From CALKZN01 sp050633785 (GTDB lineage: Bacteria > Pseudomonadota > Gammaproteobacteria > Arenicellales > Arenicellaceae), in contig JBOEHE010000046.1 of NCBI GenBank assembly GCA_050633785.1, positions 1-64,000 of the forward strand: a stretch of 64,000 bases of DNA. Direction: 5' to 3'. Positions 34,877 through 44,948 of the stretch are shown here, one piece after another. The notes beneath the pieces were generated by a model that saw only the letters and a list, made by a program, of their open reading frames with translations, ran no database searches and was not told the origin of the DNA. The stretch's first letter is position 1, and every line of letters starts with the position of its first letter. The position numbers and the translations under genes are program-made.

Positions 34877-35638
34877 TCACACCTTTTGGTTTTGACTTTG
34901 GTTCTGGTTTTGATCTGCCTCACGTGTCACCCGGGGCGTAAACAGATAACCCGCACCATAAACCGTTTTAATGAATACTGGGTTACGCGGGTCATCTTGA
35001 AGTTTTTTGCGTAAGCGGGATATCCGCACATCTATGCTGCGATCATAGACATCGCGTTCTTCAATCTGGCAGATATCCAGCAAAAATTCCCGATTCAGGA
35101 TTTTCCCCGGTGATTTGACAAAAGCCTGCAGTAAATTAGCATCCGCAGCACTCAAATCCTGCTCCTGTCGGTCTGGAGAAAATAGCTTTAAACGAGAGAA
35201 ATCGGCTTGCCAACCAGCAAAAAAGTAACGCTCATGATCAACCTTATCAGCACCGGCATTGTTGACGCTCTGATTGGCCCGGCGAATAAGACTTTTCACT
35301 CTTGCCGTCAATTCCAGCATATCCACCGGTTTGACCAGATAGTCATCCGCACCAAAATCCAAAGCCAGTATTTTGTCGGCAACAGAACCCCGACCACTGA
35401 CAATGATGGCGGGCAAAGCGTATCTGGCAACCAAATTGCGCAGAGTCGACAATGCATCGCCATCTGGCAGAGACAAGTCTAAAATGCACAGGTCACAAAT
35501 GGATTCCTGCAAGGCATCAGTGAATTCAGCAATGGTTCCAAATGTCGCTACGGTGAAATCAGCTGCTGTCAACTCACGGCGATACAAAGAGCAAATATCC
35601 TCGTTATCTTCCAGAACATAAATTGTTGCAATTGTCAT
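34877..35638 (-). CDS. OmpR-family response regulator
   Basis: A 253-residue regulator. The receiver domain spans about residues 5-118 with phosphoacceptor Asp54 (CILDLSLPDG) and Lys near 104 (DDYLVKPVD). A winged-helix DNA-binding domain spans about 140-238 (FVKSPGKILNREFLLD, RSIDVRISRLRKKLQDDP, VYGAGYLF). The ATG lies five bases after the kinase stop. A 40-bp element with 11-bp phased half-sites lies just upstream of the divergent operon (37729-37768) and is a good candidate binding site. Confidence 0.9.
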   Translation of the reverse strand: MTIATIYVLEDNEDICSLYRRELTAADFTVATFGTIAEFTDALQESICDLCILDLSLPDGDALSTLRNLVARYALPAIIVSGRGSVADKILALDFGADDYLVKPVDMLELTARVKSLIRRANQSVNNAGADKVDHERYFFAGWQADFSRLKLFSPDRQEQDLSAADANLLQAFVKSPGKILNREFLLDICQIEERDVYDRSIDVRISRLRKKLQDDPRNPVFIKTVYGAGYLFTPRVTREADQNQNQSQNQKV

Positions 35639-35643
35639 AGGTC

Positions 35644-37596
35644 TTATTCGTTGGAATTGAACATTGAATCAGTTGATCGGATGTCATTAATAGCGGCTGC
35701 TAACTTTGCCGTTGCAAACGGTTTTCGCAAAATCGGGCATTGAACGTGCGTTTCCTCATAAAAATCCTGATTGGCTCCATGCCCGGTCATCAACATTGTT
35801 TTGATATGGGGAAACTCCAACTCTATACGTTCAACCAATTCGATACCGGATAGTTCACCCGGCATTGAGATATCACTCACAAGCATATCAATGCCGTCAA
35901 TATGCCCAAGCAACTCCAAAGCCTCCTGAGCATCATTAGCCTCGACCACCAAATGGTTTAACGACACCAGTTGTCTGCGCACTACTTGCCGAACATCGTA
36001 ATTATCATCAACCAGCATCACCAGTCCCTGTTTCGTCGTTTTCTGTGTTGCTGATGATAGCCGTTTTTCAGTCCTGACCGCTTGCTTTTCAGGCACTGAA
36101 GCTGCAGGCAATAGCAGGACAAATCGGGACCCTTTACCCAACTCACTGAACGCCTCAATACTGCCATTGGACTGTTCAATAAAGCTCTGAATCATTGTCA
36201 AACCCAGACCCGAACCACCGCTGTTTGTTTTCGTCGTAAAAAAAGGATCAAACACCTTCTTCAGCACGCTGGGATCAATGCCGCAACCTGCATCGCTGAC
36301 AACAATTCTGACTTGTCTGGAATCTGGCTGTTCACTGTCCTGATAATCAATATCGACATTGATCTCACCCCCGTCATCAAAGGCATCACGCGCGTTCAGG
36401 ATCAGATTTAATAAGGCATTTTCCATCTGGCTCAGGTCTGTCAGAGCCCATATATTCTGCTGTACCTTGCCCAAATTTAAATGAATATTATCCGGCATGG
36501 ATGCCTGTGCCAGACTGGCAATGTTCTTGGCCAGATCAGAGACATTAACCGCTTTGAGTTCGAACGGTTGCCTGCGGGCAACGGCTAATAATTGCTTGGT
36601 CAGCTTTGCCCCTCGCTTTGCCGCATTGATGACAGGCACAATCATTTCCTGTTTTAAGCTGTCATCCTCTACCTTGTCTGACAATGGCACCAGATTGCCA
36701 ATAATAACCGTTAACAAGTTATTAAAATCATGGGCCACACCGCTGGATAACTGGCCTATCGCTTCCATTTTCTGAGCTTGTGACAAGGCCGCTGCTGCCT
36801 CTTTATGTTTGGTCACATTCAAGGACAAAACATAGAAGCCATTCACTCTGCCGCTGGAATCAAAATCCGGCCTTAAATAGGTCCGCACTTCAGGCATACG
36901 CCCGTTTGCCAGCTCAATATGCAGATCAAAATCAAGACGTTTTCCCTGCTTGGCTTCTGCAAAATACTGTTCCACTGCTGCATAGGTTGCGGTTGATAAA
37001 ATGGAACGACTGGTGCGCCCAATCACCTGTTCCGGAATCAGGTTATAAGCTTTGGCAAAACGCCGATTAGCAAAGCGAAAGACTTCATCCTGATCAAGAT
37101 AAACGATGCCTGCCGGAACCTCATCAGCAATCAGCCGCAAGCGCTCCTCACTGCGTCGCAAACTGTTGGTTTTTTCGTCAACCTGGGTTTCCAGTTTCAA
37201 CTCATACAAGCGGTCCTTGGTGATATCGGTATAGACGGTGGCAAAACCACCTAGAGGCAAAGGCACCCCACTGATGCGAATCACTGTGCCATCTGGCCGG
37301 GTACGTTCAATGGTGTGTGCAATCATTTTTCTTGCAGCCTGCAATCGTTCTTTCAATTGTTCTTCAGGGTCACCAGGGCCGTACTCCCCTCGTTGGCAAT
37401 TGTACTTTATGATCTCTTCAAAACTGACTCCATACTGAGTCAGATGAGCTGGCAGGTTCAGAATATCCGCCAATCGACAATTGCAGAACACCAGCTTCAA
37501 ATCCTTATCAAAGATAGTGATTCCCTGATTAATATTATCCAGACCGGCTTCAATCAGTTCCAGCAATTCTATCGGATTCTGTTGTTTTAAATTCAT
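35644..37596 (-). CDS. soluble hybrid histidine kinase with two PAS domains
   Basis: A 650-residue kinase without membrane segments. The order is PAS-7-type domain about 10-125, PAS about 152-268, HisKA with His289 in VAHDFNNLL, HATPase_c about 380-500 (NLILNARDAF, SDAGCGI, GGSGLGLT), and a C-terminal receiver with Asp575 (MLVSDISMPG). The cytosolic PAS domains suggest it senses an internal metabolite, perhaps the CoA ester or acid taken up by the neighbouring transporter. It is divergent from that transporter operon and upstream of its response regulator. Confidence 0.9.
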   Translation of the reverse strand: MNLKQQNPIELLELIEAGLDNINQGITIFDKDLKLVFCNCRLADILNLPAHLTQYGVSFEEIIKYNCQRGEYGPGDPEEQLKERLQAARKMIAHTIERTRPDGTVIRISGVPLPLGGFATVYTDITKDRLYELKLETQVDEKTNSLRRSEERLRLIADEVPAGIVYLDQDEVFRFANRRFAKAYNLIPEQVIGRTSRSILSTATYAAVEQYFAEAKQGKRLDFDLHIELANGRMPEVRTYLRPDFDSSGRVNGFYVLSLNVTKHKEAAAALSQAQKMEAIGQLSSGVAHDFNNLLTVIIGNLVPLSDKVEDDSLKQEMIVPVINAAKRGAKLTKQLLAVARRQPFELKAVNVSDLAKNIASLAQASMPDNIHLNLGKVQQNIWALTDLSQMENALLNLILNARDAFDDGGEINVDIDYQDSEQPDSRQVRIVVSDAGCGIDPSVLKKVFDPFFTTKTNSGGSGLGLTMIQSFIEQSNGSIEAFSELGKGSRFVLLLPAASVPEKQAVRTEKRLSSATQKTTKQGLVMLVDDNYDVRQVVRRQLVSLNHLVVEANDAQEALELLGHIDGIDMLVSDISMPGELSGIELVERIELEFPHIKTMLMTGHGANQDFYEETHVQCPILRKPFATAKLAAAINDIRSTDSMFNSNE

Positions 37597-37846
37597 TATA
37601 TAGTGGTCTATTTAAACATTTGTACTAACCTATGAACTGACCTTAAAGCCAACCCTAACTGCAGAATTCAGCAGTGCAAGGTCAGACAATAGTTCACTTC
37701 TGACTAGTATTTGTCAAGCTGCACAATTGCGTACATTTCAGAAACACTGTAGTTACAAATCTGCGTTAGGATGTCGTTAAATAAAAATCATCCTACCGTC
37801 AAATAACACTTTTTCGATAATAAACGAGTCTTTTCTGGAGGGCTTC
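37597..37846. other. divergent control region between kinase and ABC/CoA-ligase operons
   Basis: A 250-base region that must hold the promoters for both the minus-strand kinase and the plus-strand livG-like gene. It contains the 40-bp element at 37729-37768, 79 bases before the plus-strand start. I could not place convincing -35 and -10 boxes. Confidence 0.5.
37729..37768. promoter_or_regulatory. shared 40-bp element, copy 1 (candidate OmpR-type site)
   Basis: The element reads GCGTACA, five bases, GAAACAC, four bases, GTTACA, three bases, CTGCGTTA. The copy at 53862-53901 has the same blocks with exactly the same spacing. ACA-type half-sites start at 37732, 37743 and 37754, an 11-base period as used by tandem-binding OmpR-family regulators. 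The adjacent regulator at 34877 is the natural candidate. Binding is inferred. Confidence 0.65.
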
Positions 37847-38659
37847 TTGAACACACAAGTGATGACAAACACCACACATGATACGGCACAAGAAACACTG
37901 CTATCCGTCAGCAATGTATCCTTGCGTTTCGGTGGGGTTCACGCACTGACGGATGTTTCTTTTGAGGTAAAACATAATCAGATTTTTTCAATCATCGGAC
38001 CCAACGGTGCTGGCAAAACCTCAATTCTGAATTGTATTTCTGGACGTTATAAACCTCAGGAAGGTGACATCAACTTCAATGGTAAAAATCTGAAATCAAA
38101 CTCGATCAATGATCGTGCTCGATTGGGGATTGGACGAACGTTTCAGAATCTGGCTCTGTTCGGCCATATGTCGGTTATCGATAATATTATGGTGGGACGA
38201 CACCATCTGATGAAAAACAATTTCATCACTGGTATGGCTTATTGGATCGGCGGGGCAGCCCAGGAAGAAATTCACAGCCGCGGCAGAGTTGAAGAGATTA
38301 TCGACTTTTTGGAAATCCAACATGTCAGGCACGAACCGGCAGGAACACTTTCCTATGGTCTACGCAAACGGGTTGAACTGGCCAGAGCAATCGCTATTGA
38401 ACCCAAAATGATATTGCTGGATGAACCCATGGCCGGAATGAATCTGGAAGAAAAAGAAGATATGGCTCGCTATATCATTGACCTGAATGAAGAGCTTGGC
38501 ATTACGGTAGTCATGATTGAACACGATATGGGCGTTGTGGTTGATATCTCGGATCATGTCACAGTCCTGGATTTCGGCAAAAAGATTGCGGAAGGCAAAC
38601 CGGACGATGTCATTGCCAATGATTATGTCAGAGCAGCCTATCTGGGAGAAGACTCTTGA
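37847..38659 (+). CDS. LivG-like ABC ATP-binding protein
   Basis: A 270-residue ATPase starting at TTG (37847) five bases after GGAGG; an ATG at 37862 is an alternative. Walker A GPNGAGKTS near residue 52, signature LSYGLRKRVELARAI near 167 and Walker B MILLDEPMAGMN near 188 are visible. The YGLRKRVE signature variant is common in Liv-type ATPases of clusters that contain CoA ligases. It opens the plus-strand operon running to 46193. Confidence 0.9.
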   Translation: MNTQVMTNTTHDTAQETLLSVSNVSLRFGGVHALTDVSFEVKHNQIFSIIGPNGAGKTSILNCISGRYKPQEGDINFNGKNLKSNSINDRARLGIGRTFQNLALFGHMSVIDNIMVGRHHLMKNNFITGMAYWIGGAAQEEIHSRGRVEEIIDFLEIQHVRHEPAGTLSYGLRKRVELARAIAIEPKMILLDEPMAGMNLEEKEDMARYIIDLNEELGITVVMIEHDMGVVVDISDHVTVLDFGKKIAEGKPDDVIANDYVRAAYLGEDS

Positions 38660-38723
38660 AGACTCTCAGAGGTGCCGCACAACTCACTTTGCCTAACGTT
38701 GAACACACAGATGGTATGAACAA

Positions 38724-40706
38724 ATGACCGAACGACTAGAGATTCATGGTGACAATATTGACTGGACTGGGTCAACCGAGCATCTGAATAATGTAGACAA
38801 CCTGGACACACTCCCCAAACAGCTATTGCACAATGCCACACTGTACCCGCATGAAATAGCCCAACGCGAAAAAGACCTGGGCATCTGGAACAGCGTGACC
38901 TGGCATGACTATAACGAACATGTCGCTAACATTGCTGTTGCCCTTCAGGATTTTGGTGTCGGCCCAGGCGATGTTGTCGCCTTGATTGGGGATAATCGAC
39001 CAGAGTGGGTATGGAGCGAAATAGCCGCCCATGCTGCAGGCGCAATGAGCATGGGTATTTACCGCGATGCTCTGGAAGATGAAATTGTGTATTTGATGGA
39101 TTACACAAAGCCCAAAATTGTGGTTGCCGAAGATGAAGAACAGGTCGATAAGCTGCTGAGCCTTGAAGACCGTGTGCCTTCTATTGTAAAAATCGTCTAC
39201 CACGACACACGCGGAATGCGTAAATACGATGACCCCCGTCTGATCTATCTGGATGATCTGGAAGCCATCGGCAAAAATATTCGCGCTGAAAAAACTGATC
39301 ATTACCAACAGATGGTAGCGGCCACCAAAGCTGATGATGTTGCCGTGTTATGCACCACTTCAGGCACCACCTCAAACCCCAAGCTGGCCATGTGGAAACA
39401 CGGTTCAATTCTGCGGCATGCGTTCAATTATCTTCGAGCTGACGCTAAAAGCTCTGACGATGAATACCTGTCAATGTTGCCCTTGTCCTGGGTCATGGAA
39501 CAAATGTACGCCATTGCCTGGAATCTGATTGCCCGCATGAAAGTCAATTTTCCAGAGGAACAAAACACCGTCATGAGTGATATACGGGAAATAGGCCCCA
39601 GTTTTATCCTCTTGTCGCCACGTGTCTGGGAAGTGATCGCAGCTGACATTCGAGCCCGTATGATGGACTCCTCAAAATGGAAACAATGGGCCTATGAATG
39701 GGGGGTTAAACGGGGCACCGATGCTGTAGAACAAGGTCAGAAAGATACCTTAGCCGACCTGTTTCTATTTCGCTCTTTACGCAATCAATTGGGGTTTTCC
39801 AATCTGACATCCGCCGCTACCGGTGGCGCAGCTATGGGGCCGGACACCTTCAAGTTTTTTCAGGCCATGGGCGTTCCTCTGAAACAGATTTATGGTCAAA
39901 CCGAGGCCTTAGGGGTTTACACCGTTCACAGCAATCAGGAGATTGACTATGACACTGTCGGTCAGGCGATGCCAGGCTGTCACGTTAAGATCAAAAACCC
40001 AGACAAAGAAGGTCTGGGCGAAGTATTGATCAAGCACCCCAACCTGATGACGGGCTATTACCAGAATGAAAATGCCAGCTCAGAAGCGTTTGACGACAAC
40101 GGCTGTTTCATGACCGGGGATGCCGGTTATATCACCCCCAAAGGCCACCTTGTGGTTATCGATCGAGTCAAAGACATTGCAGAAACTTGCGAAGGTGTGC
40201 GTTTTTCTCCGCAGTTTATTGAGAACAAACTCAAATTCAGTACTTATATCGCTGAAGCCGTTATCCTCGGCGACGAACGTCCTTATTTATCCGCCATCAT
40301 TTGTATCCGCTACCCAATAGTTTCCAAATGGGCCGAACAGCGGCGTATTGGTTTTACCACCTATACCGATTTATCCGCCCGTGAAGAAATCTACGATTTA
40401 ATTCGCAAAGAAGTGACCAGCGTCAACAAATCCTTGCCGGAAGCCCAAAGAATTCAAAAATTTATCCTGCTGTATAAAGAACTCGATGCAGATGACGGAG
40501 AACTGACACGAACCAAAAAAATTCGTCGAGGCGTCATATCTGAAAAATACGACGACATTATTGACAGCATTTACAGCGATGTTAAACAGGTTGATATTGA
40601 TACCGTCATTTCGTTTCAAGATGGCACCAGCCAACGCATTGTCACCACGCTAAAAGTCGAAAAATTGCTGACAGAAACCATCCAACCTGAGAGGAAAACA
40701 GCATGA
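38724..40706 (+). CDS. long-chain acyl-CoA synthetase-like AMP-binding protein
   Basis: A 660-residue adenylate-forming enzyme. Visible motifs are the P-loop CTTSGTTSNPKLAMW near residue 211, IYGQTEALGVY near 390, TGDAGYITPKGHLVVIDRVKD near 465 and the C-terminal LTRTKKIRRG near 590. The P-loop ends NPKLA rather than the usual xPKG. It would activate a carboxylic acid to an acyl-CoA in the cytoplasm. Its position inside a Liv transporter operon, with its stop overlapping livH (ATGA), indicates that the imported acid is its substrate. The acid is unknown. Confidence 0.87.
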   Translation: MTERLEIHGDNIDWTGSTEHLNNVDNLDTLPKQLLHNATLYPHEIAQREKDLGIWNSVTWHDYNEHVANIAVALQDFGVGPGDVVALIGDNRPEWVWSEIAAHAAGAMSMGIYRDALEDEIVYLMDYTKPKIVVAEDEEQVDKLLSLEDRVPSIVKIVYHDTRGMRKYDDPRLIYLDDLEAIGKNIRAEKTDHYQQMVAATKADDVAVLCTTSGTTSNPKLAMWKHGSILRHAFNYLRADAKSSDDEYLSMLPLSWVMEQMYAIAWNLIARMKVNFPEEQNTVMSDIREIGPSFILLSPRVWEVIAADIRARMMDSSKWKQWAYEWGVKRGTDAVEQGQKDTLADLFLFRSLRNQLGFSNLTSAATGGAAMGPDTFKFFQAMGVPLKQIYGQTEALGVYTVHSNQEIDYDTVGQAMPGCHVKIKNPDKEGLGEVLIKHPNLMTGYYQNENASSEAFDDNGCFMTGDAGYITPKGHLVVIDRVKDIAETCEGVRFSPQFIENKLKFSTYIAEAVILGDERPYLSAIICIRYPIVSKWAEQRRIGFTTYTDLSAREEIYDLIRKEVTSVNKSLPEAQRIQKFILLYKELDADDGELTRTKKIRRGVISEKYDDIIDSIYSDVKQVDIDTVISFQDGTSQRIVTTLKVEKLLTETIQPERKTA

Positions 40707-41599
40707 AATGGGACCTGCTATTCCAGTTATTAGTCAATGGTGCCATCGTTGGCATGCTCTACGGAGTGGTCGCGATGTGTTTCGTTTTAATCTATAAATC
40801 AACGCAAGTAGTTAATTTCGCGCAAGGTGAGTTTCTGGTCCTGGGTGCCTGGGTCTGTCTGAGCATGGTAGTTCAATTTGAAATGCCCTTCTTTATCGCC
40901 TTTATATTCAGCCTGGTCTTTATGGTGGTATTTGGCATCGTATTGCAAATGGTTATCCTGCGACCACTGGTTGGTGAACCCATCATATCGGTCATCATGG
41001 TCACCATCGGGCTGTCCATTTTCATGCAGGCGCTGATGAACTGGATCTTTGGTAATAACGTCAAGAACTACCCTGATGTCTTTGGTGGAAACGACATGGT
41101 TTCCATTGGCGGTTTAAATGTAGAAGTTGCCTATATTATGAGTTTCTTCCTGTCGTTGATCATCATGGCTGCTTTCTATTATTTCTTCCGCTTCACCCGT
41201 CACGGTCTGGCCATGAGAGCGACTGCCTATAACCAACAAATCGCCCAATCACTCGGCATTTCAGTCAAACAGACATTTGCCATGGCCTGGGCTATTTCTG
41301 CAATGGTCTCAGGCATAGCCGGTGTTGTTCTCGGGCTGGTAGGCGGTGTCTCAAACAGTCTGGCTTTTATTGGTATCAAAGTGTTTCCAGCGGTCATTCT
41401 AGGCGGTCTTGACTCAATCGTTGGCGCTATCGTTGGTGGTGTTTTGATCGGTTTGCTGGAAAATTCAGCAGAGTTCGTAGACGGTCAGTATCTACACGTC
41501 GGCAATCTCTACACCATTGCTCCCTTCTACATTTTAATCATCATTTTGATGATCAAACCTTATGGCCTGTTTGGCACTAAAGATATCGAGAGAATATAA
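40703..41599 (+). CDS. LivH-like ABC permease
   Basis: A 298-residue hydrophobic inner-membrane protein. It has GVVAMCFVLIYKSTQVVNFAQGEFLVLGAW near residue 20, GLAMRATAYNQQIAQSLGI near 170 and FPAVILGGLDSIVGAIVGGVLIG near 229, all typical of LivH. The ATG overlaps the stop of the acyl-CoA synthetase gene and livM follows two bases after its own stop. Confidence 0.9.
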   Translation: MKWDLLFQLLVNGAIVGMLYGVVAMCFVLIYKSTQVVNFAQGEFLVLGAWVCLSMVVQFEMPFFIAFIFSLVFMVVFGIVLQMVILRPLVGEPIISVIMVTIGLSIFMQALMNWIFGNNVKNYPDVFGGNDMVSIGGLNVEVAYIMSFFLSLIIMAAFYYFFRFTRHGLAMRATAYNQQIAQSLGISVKQTFAMAWAISAMVSGIAGVVLGLVGGVSNSLAFIGIKVFPAVILGGLDSIVGAIVGGVLIGLLENSAEFVDGQYLHVGNLYTIAPFYILIIILMIKPYGLFGTKDIERI

Positions 41600-41601
41600 C
41601 C

Positions 41602-42666
41602 ATGGGTCACGTTCCTAATCCTCGCCCAACAGGCGATCTGCGCATCAATTATCGTCAAGACAACTCATTGTTCAAAACCCACTTTGAGTCACGCTCAGCA
41701 ATGGCTTTTGTTGGACTGTTGATCGTCTTAGCACCCTTTGTTGGCGATAGTATTGTCAGTCAGTTAATCGTCATCGGTATCTATTCTATCGCAGCCATTG
41801 GTTTGAATATTCTGGTCGGTGTCAGTGGTCAGATCTCTCTGGGCCATGGTGCTTTCTTTGGGTTTGGTGCCTTTGCCAGCGCCTGGTTGGTCAATAGTTT
41901 CTCCATCCCGGCGATCCTGGCCATTCCGCTGGCAGGACTCACCACGACAGCAGTAGGTATGATTTTTGGCACACCGGCCGCCAGAATCAAAGGTTTGTAT
42001 CTGGCCATTGCCACCTTGGCATCACAGTTTATTCTGGAAGATTTCTTTGCCCGGGCAGACTGGTTTTCCGGCGGTGTCTACGGTGCGCTGGCCGAACGAC
42101 CTTCTTTGTTCGGTTTTACCTTTGACACCGATCTGAAATACTTTTATCTGGTTTTGTTCTGGCTGGTAGTCACCGTCATTGGTGTCTCTAACTTGCTGCG
42201 AAGCCGTGATGGTCGAGCCTTAGTGGCCGTCAGAGATCACTATCTTTCTGCAGAGATTATGGGCGTCAACCTGACTAAATATCGCATTCTGTCCTTTGGT
42301 ATTTCTTCCTTTTTTGCTGGTCTGGCTGGTGCACTGTATGCACATTATCTGGAGTTCGTGTCCGTAGAAGGCTTTACCATCATTCTGTCCGTACAATTTC
42401 TTGCCATGATCATTATTGGCGGTCTGGGTTCTGTCTATGGTTCAATTTTAGGCACTATTTTCATCCTGCTATTGCCTCAGCTGATGGAAGCAATAGCCAC
42501 AGGCACTGCCAGCATTTTTCCGGGACTGGCTTCCGGCAAAGCCTACATCAAGGAAATGTCAGTTGGCGCTGCAATTATCTTATTTCTTATTTTCGAACCT
42601 GAAGGTTTAATCCACCGTTGGCGCCTGATGCGTGCCAGTTGGCGTTTATATCCTTTTTCGTTCTAA
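41602..42666 (+). CDS. LivM-like ABC permease
   Basis: A 354-residue hydrophobic permease. Family stretches are IAAIGLNILVGVSGQISLGHGAFFGFGAFASAWL near residue 63, the loop RDGRALVAVRDHYLSAEIMGVNL near 201 and MIIIGGLGSVYGSILGTIFI near 270. A polar N-terminal tail of about 30 residues precedes the first membrane segment. Confidence 0.9.
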   Translation: MGHVPNPRPTGDLRINYRQDNSLFKTHFESRSAMAFVGLLIVLAPFVGDSIVSQLIVIGIYSIAAIGLNILVGVSGQISLGHGAFFGFGAFASAWLVNSFSIPAILAIPLAGLTTTAVGMIFGTPAARIKGLYLAIATLASQFILEDFFARADWFSGGVYGALAERPSLFGFTFDTDLKYFYLVLFWLVVTVIGVSNLLRSRDGRALVAVRDHYLSAEIMGVNLTKYRILSFGISSFFAGLAGALYAHYLEFVSVEGFTIILSVQFLAMIIIGGLGSVYGSILGTIFILLLPQLMEAIATGTASIFPGLASGKAYIKEMSVGAAIILFLIFEPEGLIHRWRLMRASWRLYPFSF

Positions 42667-42800
42667 ACCCTTGCATCAAAAAGAACCCAAAAATCATTCC
42701 CCATTGTTTTTACAAAAACCTGAAACGACCAATAAGAGTTTAAAAACACTGGATACATACACAACACTGTATTTCAAATTAATCACTGTGGAGGTGAACA

Positions 42801-44039
42801 ATGAAGTTAACAACGTTTAAAGCCGTTTTGCCAATAGTACTCTCAGCCGCTGTATCATCGCAGGCAGCGCAGGCTGAAGATTCAGTACTCGTTGGCCACC
42901 TTGTTGATTATACCGGTCCAACCGCATTTGTGAGTACTCACTATGGCCCAGGCGTTGCTGATGCAGTCGCTTATATCAACAAAAACGGTGGCATTGATGG
43001 CACCAAGATTGAACTCGACCAAGTGGACTATGCCTATAAAGTGCCTGAAGCCATTGCCGCCTATAAGCGCTGGAAGTCCAAAGGCATGATTGCCATGCAA
43101 GGTTGGGGCACTGGAGATACAGAGGCGCTGATTTCATTCGTTGCCAAAGATAAAATTCCTGTCTGGTCGGCTTCTTATTCCGCTCACTTAACAGACCCAA
43201 CTGGCGCTAATCCAAATACAAAAAAACCGGCTCCTTATAATTTTTTCTATGGTCCGTCATACTCTGATGCCTGCCGGGCATTGGCTCAATGGGCAGCAGC
43301 AGATGCGAAAGCCAACAACATTGATAAAGCTGTATTCCTGCATGCCGGTGACAACCACCCTTATCCTAACGCTCCCAAAGAAGCGTGTGCTGAATACGCC
43401 AAAGAACTGGGGTTGTCCGTTGCTATTCCAGTAGTTGTGCCCATGAAACCCGGTGACTTCAAAGCACAATGTCTGACCATTAAAGAAAGCAATGCTGACT
43501 ATGTCTATATGGGCAATCTGGGTGGTTCTGTCACATCGTTGCTGAAATCCTGCAAAACGGTTGGTGTTAAGACCAAATACCTGGGCAATGTCTGGGCGGG
43601 TGACCATATGACCGTAGCGTCTGCAGAAGCCGAAAGCATTATTTTCCCTTCTTCTACACCATTTTACGGTCAGGACGTTCCTGGTATGGCGCTGGTCAAA
43701 GAAATTTATGCTGCGGGTGACAAAAGCCTCGGGGAACGCCCGACGCACCACTACATTCGTGGTGTCTGTTCTGCCTTTTATATGAAAGAAGCCATGCAAT
43801 GGGCCAAAGCCAATGGCGGTATCACCGGTGAAAATATCAAAAAAGGTATGTACAACAAAGCTCAATGGGTACCAGCAGGCCTGGAAGGTGTTTGTTCACC
43901 ATCGACCTGGACTGATAAAGATCATCGCGGAGTCGTGACAGTAGCTATCAATAATGGCTCATATGTCGATGGCAAAGCCGTTGTTTCCAACATTGGCTCA
44001 GCCACTCTGGAACGTCGCGCAGATTGGCTTGGTCGATAG
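42801..44039 (+). CDS. Liv-type ABC receptor of the CoA-ligase cluster
   Basis: A 412-residue binding protein with a signal peptide (AVLPIVLSAAVSSQAAQA, cleavage near residue 25). The mature part starts DSVLVGHLVDYTGPTAFVSTHYGPGVADAVAYINKNGG. It has paired cysteines (DACRALA, KEACAEY, AQCLTI, KSCKTV, GVCSAF, GVCSPS). A very strong GGAGGTG ribosome site precedes the ATG, fitting a highly expressed receptor. The ligand is probably an organic acid because two CoA ligase-like proteins are in the same operon. Confidence 0.88.
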   Translation: MKLTTFKAVLPIVLSAAVSSQAAQAEDSVLVGHLVDYTGPTAFVSTHYGPGVADAVAYINKNGGIDGTKIELDQVDYAYKVPEAIAAYKRWKSKGMIAMQGWGTGDTEALISFVAKDKIPVWSASYSAHLTDPTGANPNTKKPAPYNFFYGPSYSDACRALAQWAAADAKANNIDKAVFLHAGDNHPYPNAPKEACAEYAKELGLSVAIPVVVPMKPGDFKAQCLTIKESNADYVYMGNLGGSVTSLLKSCKTVGVKTKYLGNVWAGDHMTVASAEAESIIFPSSTPFYGQDVPGMALVKEIYAAGDKSLGERPTHHYIRGVCSAFYMKEAMQWAKANGGITGENIKKGMYNKAQWVPAGLEGVCSPSTWTDKDHRGVVTVAINNGSYVDGKAVVSNIGSATLERRADWLGR

Positions 44040-44093
44040 TAAGTCGATAGCGCACCCTCATTAATAACGCGGTAACTTGTCGAGGTTCGTCTT

Positions 44094-44939
44094 ATGACAC
44101 ACAGCAGTAATACAGAAACTGTCAGCAAAGCAAACGCCACAATGGCTGAGCAGCAAGATTATATCCTACAGGCCAATAATATTGAGGTCGTGTTTAATGA
44201 TGTCATCCTTGTGCTTCGTGGTCTGAACCTGAAAGCCAGACGTGGCAAGATTACCGCATTATTAGGTGCTAATGGCGCTGGAAAATCCACCACATTAAAA
44301 GCCATTGCCAACTTACTGGCAGTTGAAGATGGTGAGGTAACTCGGGGCTCTGTGGTCTATGAAGACAATGACGTAACCCATTCAGGCCCTGAAAAACTGG
44401 TTAAGAACGGCTTATTTTTAGTCATGGAGGGGCGCGGCATCGTGCAGGACATGACCTCTATTGAAAACCTTAAACTCGGGGCCTATACCAGACCCAAAGC
44501 CAATCTTGACCAAGAGATTGAGCGTGTTTTTGAGTATTTCCCACGTTTGAAAGAAAGAACGGGGCTGGCCGGTTATTTATCAGGTGGTGAGCAACAAATG
44601 CTGGCAATTGGTCGAGCGCTAATGGCCAAACCCAAATTGATCATGATGGATGAACCTTCCATGGGCTTGTCGCCTCTTCTGGTCAATGAAGTGTTTTCCA
44701 TCATTCGACGGCTCAATAAAGAAATGGGCATCAGCATAGTTCTGGTTGAACAAAATGCCAATATGGCACTCAAAGTTGCTGACGATGGTTACATCATGGA
44801 AAACGGTAAAATTGTTCTCGACGGCAGCGCCGAGGAATTGATGAGCAACGAAGATGTCAAAGAGTTTTATCTGGGTGGCGGTAAGCGCAGATCATTCAAA
44901 AACATTAAGAGTTTCAAACGCCGCAAGCGCTGGCTGTGA
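44094..44939 (+). CDS. LivF-like ABC ATP-binding protein with basic C-terminal tail
   Basis: A 281-residue ATPase with Walker A GANGAGKST near residue 59, signature LSGGEQQMLAIGRAL near 158 and Walker B LIMMDEPSMGLS near 181. The last 20 residues (GGGKRRSFKNIKSFKRRKRW) are strongly basic, a tail I recall from LivF proteins of similar CoA-ligase clusters. It completes the transporter begun at 37847. Confidence 0.9.
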   Translation: MTHSSNTETVSKANATMAEQQDYILQANNIEVVFNDVILVLRGLNLKARRGKITALLGANGAGKSTTLKAIANLLAVEDGEVTRGSVVYEDNDVTHSGPEKLVKNGLFLVMEGRGIVQDMTSIENLKLGAYTRPKANLDQEIERVFEYFPRLKERTGLAGYLSGGEQQMLAIGRALMAKPKLIMMDEPSMGLSPLLVNEVFSIIRRLNKEMGISIVLVEQNANMALKVADDGYIMENGKIVLDGSAEELMSNEDVKEFYLGGGKRRSFKNIKSFKRRKRWL

Positions 44940-44948
44940 GGAGAATTC